NCBI RefSeq assembly: GCF_963662255.1
Contig: NC_085046.1
Span: 21,843,620-21,907,619 of the forward strand
Direction of reading: 5' to 3'
Length of the DNA stretch: 64,000 nt
Source: Cinclus cinclus
Lineage: Eukaryota > Chordata > Aves > Passeriformes > Cinclidae
The notes beneath the pieces are model-generated. The model was not told where the DNA came from. It did not search any database and worked only from the letters and a program-made list of their open reading frames with translations. A program made the position numbers and the translations under genes. The stretch's first letter is position 1. The number at the start of each line of letters is the position of its first letter. This document shows, piece after piece, positions 62,651 to 64,000 of this stretch.

Positions 62651-64000
62651 TGTGACAGGACAGCTGTTAGATGGAAGTTTACAGCTTTTCTCTGGAACCT
62701 GCAGCATGCTAGAACCTGCTGTTCTTGCTCTTCTTGAGTTCCCTGTCTGTTCCAGCCCTGCCTCATTTCCTGCTCCAGTTATTTTTTGAGTCTCTGCTCT
62801 GCTTCTAGAGTAGACCAGTGCCCCAGGCAGTGGGAATAAGTCCAAACAAATATCTCATTTTAGGTATAATCTCTTGGATTATTTCTGACATTAGCTTCAG
62901 CTATCTAAAGTTGTTTGCAGCATGAAGTTAGTCACATAGAATAGTGCTTCTGGATGGCAAGAACATTTTAATTTTGACCACACACAGTATTCTTGAACAG
63001 TCAGAACCCTAAACTAGAATTCCAGTATTAAGTTTTGGACAAAAGGTCTTTTCCTTTGTATATAAGAAAAGTGCTCAGATTTAAAAATAACCTTGCTCTA
63101 AGAACTTACAATTGATATATAATATTAGCAGCAAAATTGTTGAAAATTAATTCCAAATCTACCAAAATATCCAACTTAACAAGCTCTAATTAGGACAATT
63201 ACTTCCATATTGAAGAGATAAGTGCAATTGTGTTGTCAGTCTTTGCATGTGAGCAACAATTCCTTTACCAGTCAACCATAACAAATGTATTCATGCAGTA
63301 GTTCCACATAAAAAGTATTTTCCCAAAATTGGACAGCAGACAACTTAGCTTTATTTAAATTAATGATGGTATTACTTGATTAATGCATTTAATTAACTTC
63401 AAAAGCATCAGTAAGTTCCACAGTTGTTTAGATTGTATCAGATTTCTAACAGCCATCCGACAAACTTAGGGTCTTTCTAAGTACCTCGGTACCCTTAATA
63501 TAGTGTTTTAAGAACTTCTCCCACCTGCTCACTTCACAAAGCCATCTTAATAACCAAGAAATTATAAAGTCTGACAAAGCTAATTCCTTCTTCTTTCACA
63601 TCCCTCTGTAAGATTAGGAAGCTGTTGTTATTGCAGTGGTATCCAGCAGTTGAGACTGCTCTCATCACACTGCACAGTTACCACCACAGCCTGACATCCA
63701 AACCATCACCCTCTCATTACATTCTTAAAACCATGTTCATTTCAGCTTCCTCCCCATGTGCTTGCATCACCTGTCTCCTACTGTTTCTAATGTAAAACCT
63801 ACCTCATGGCCTGCAGAGAAGGTGTCAGTGCCCGTGGTTTGTGTTTGCACCACATCTGACACCAGGGACTGGGGTTTGTAGGCACTAAGGTGATAGGAAA
63901 AAAAATGCAGGTTTTTTTTGTTGTTGTTGTAGGTGTCGTGCCAAAAATTGCTTACAAAGTGTAAGGAGTTTAAACTATTGTACTGAAATAAGATTTTCTG
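62651..64000. other. AT-rich non-coding stretch to the right edge
   Basis: No recognisable gene was found. A short TTG microsatellite follows a T-run at about 63913-63932. Confidence 0.5.

Overview
This window reads as AT-rich, non-coding nuclear DNA from a bird, most likely a songbird. Two things point to birds. Several pieces of the chicken-repeat-1 (CR1) LINE family are recognisable, including one with the characteristic avian CR1 3' tail. The window also holds several long terminal repeats (LTRs) of the kinds that populate passerine genomes. No bacterial gene organisation is present, and I could not support a single host protein-coding exon: the longest open frame is 134 codons, and none of the open frames gives a protein I recognise. 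The simplest reading is a large intron or an intergenic desert carrying transposon remains of different ages.

Layout. Positions 1-983 are a GC- and CpG-rich tandem array with a unit of about 42 bp (23 units counted), cut by the left window edge. It abuts an LTR on the minus strand (996 to about 1431), with a primer-binding-site-like sequence between them. The array therefore sits where the untranslated leader of a minus-strand endogenous retrovirus would be. Two or more units of the same repeat appear in the opposite orientation on the far side of that LTR (1451-1545). From 1.6 to 14.8 kb the sequence is AT-rich, with a CR1 3' tail (3362-3443), a run of 29 G (5684-5712) followed by an AAC-rich tract, and a probable LTR (about 8230-8840). 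A GC-rich LTR lies at about 14786-15449 and a decayed CR1 with a readable reverse-transcriptase region at about 15720-16650. Next come a probable solo LTR (23354-23785), a 69-bp tandem duplication (26070-26201) and an older CR1 fragment (about 41080-42100). At 44159-44256 there is an array of the hexamer GGGTAA, close to two convergent LTR fragments (44442-44878). The right third holds a T/G-rich tract with a 10-bp tandem repeat (52600-52790), a MIR-like SINE (about 57015-57175), a clean solo LTR with 5-bp target duplications (60302-60816) and a minus-strand CR1 piece (about 62055-62650).

No cellular pathway or operon can be described. What the window records is insertion and decay history: CR1 copies of different apparent ages, MIR as the oldest layer, and LTRs as the youngest. 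I found no convincing undescribed functional system. The most unusual structures are the 42-bp array in the presumed retroviral leader with its inverted satellite copies, the GGGTAA array, and the convergent LTR pair. Family names come from my recognition of consensus features, not from a database search.
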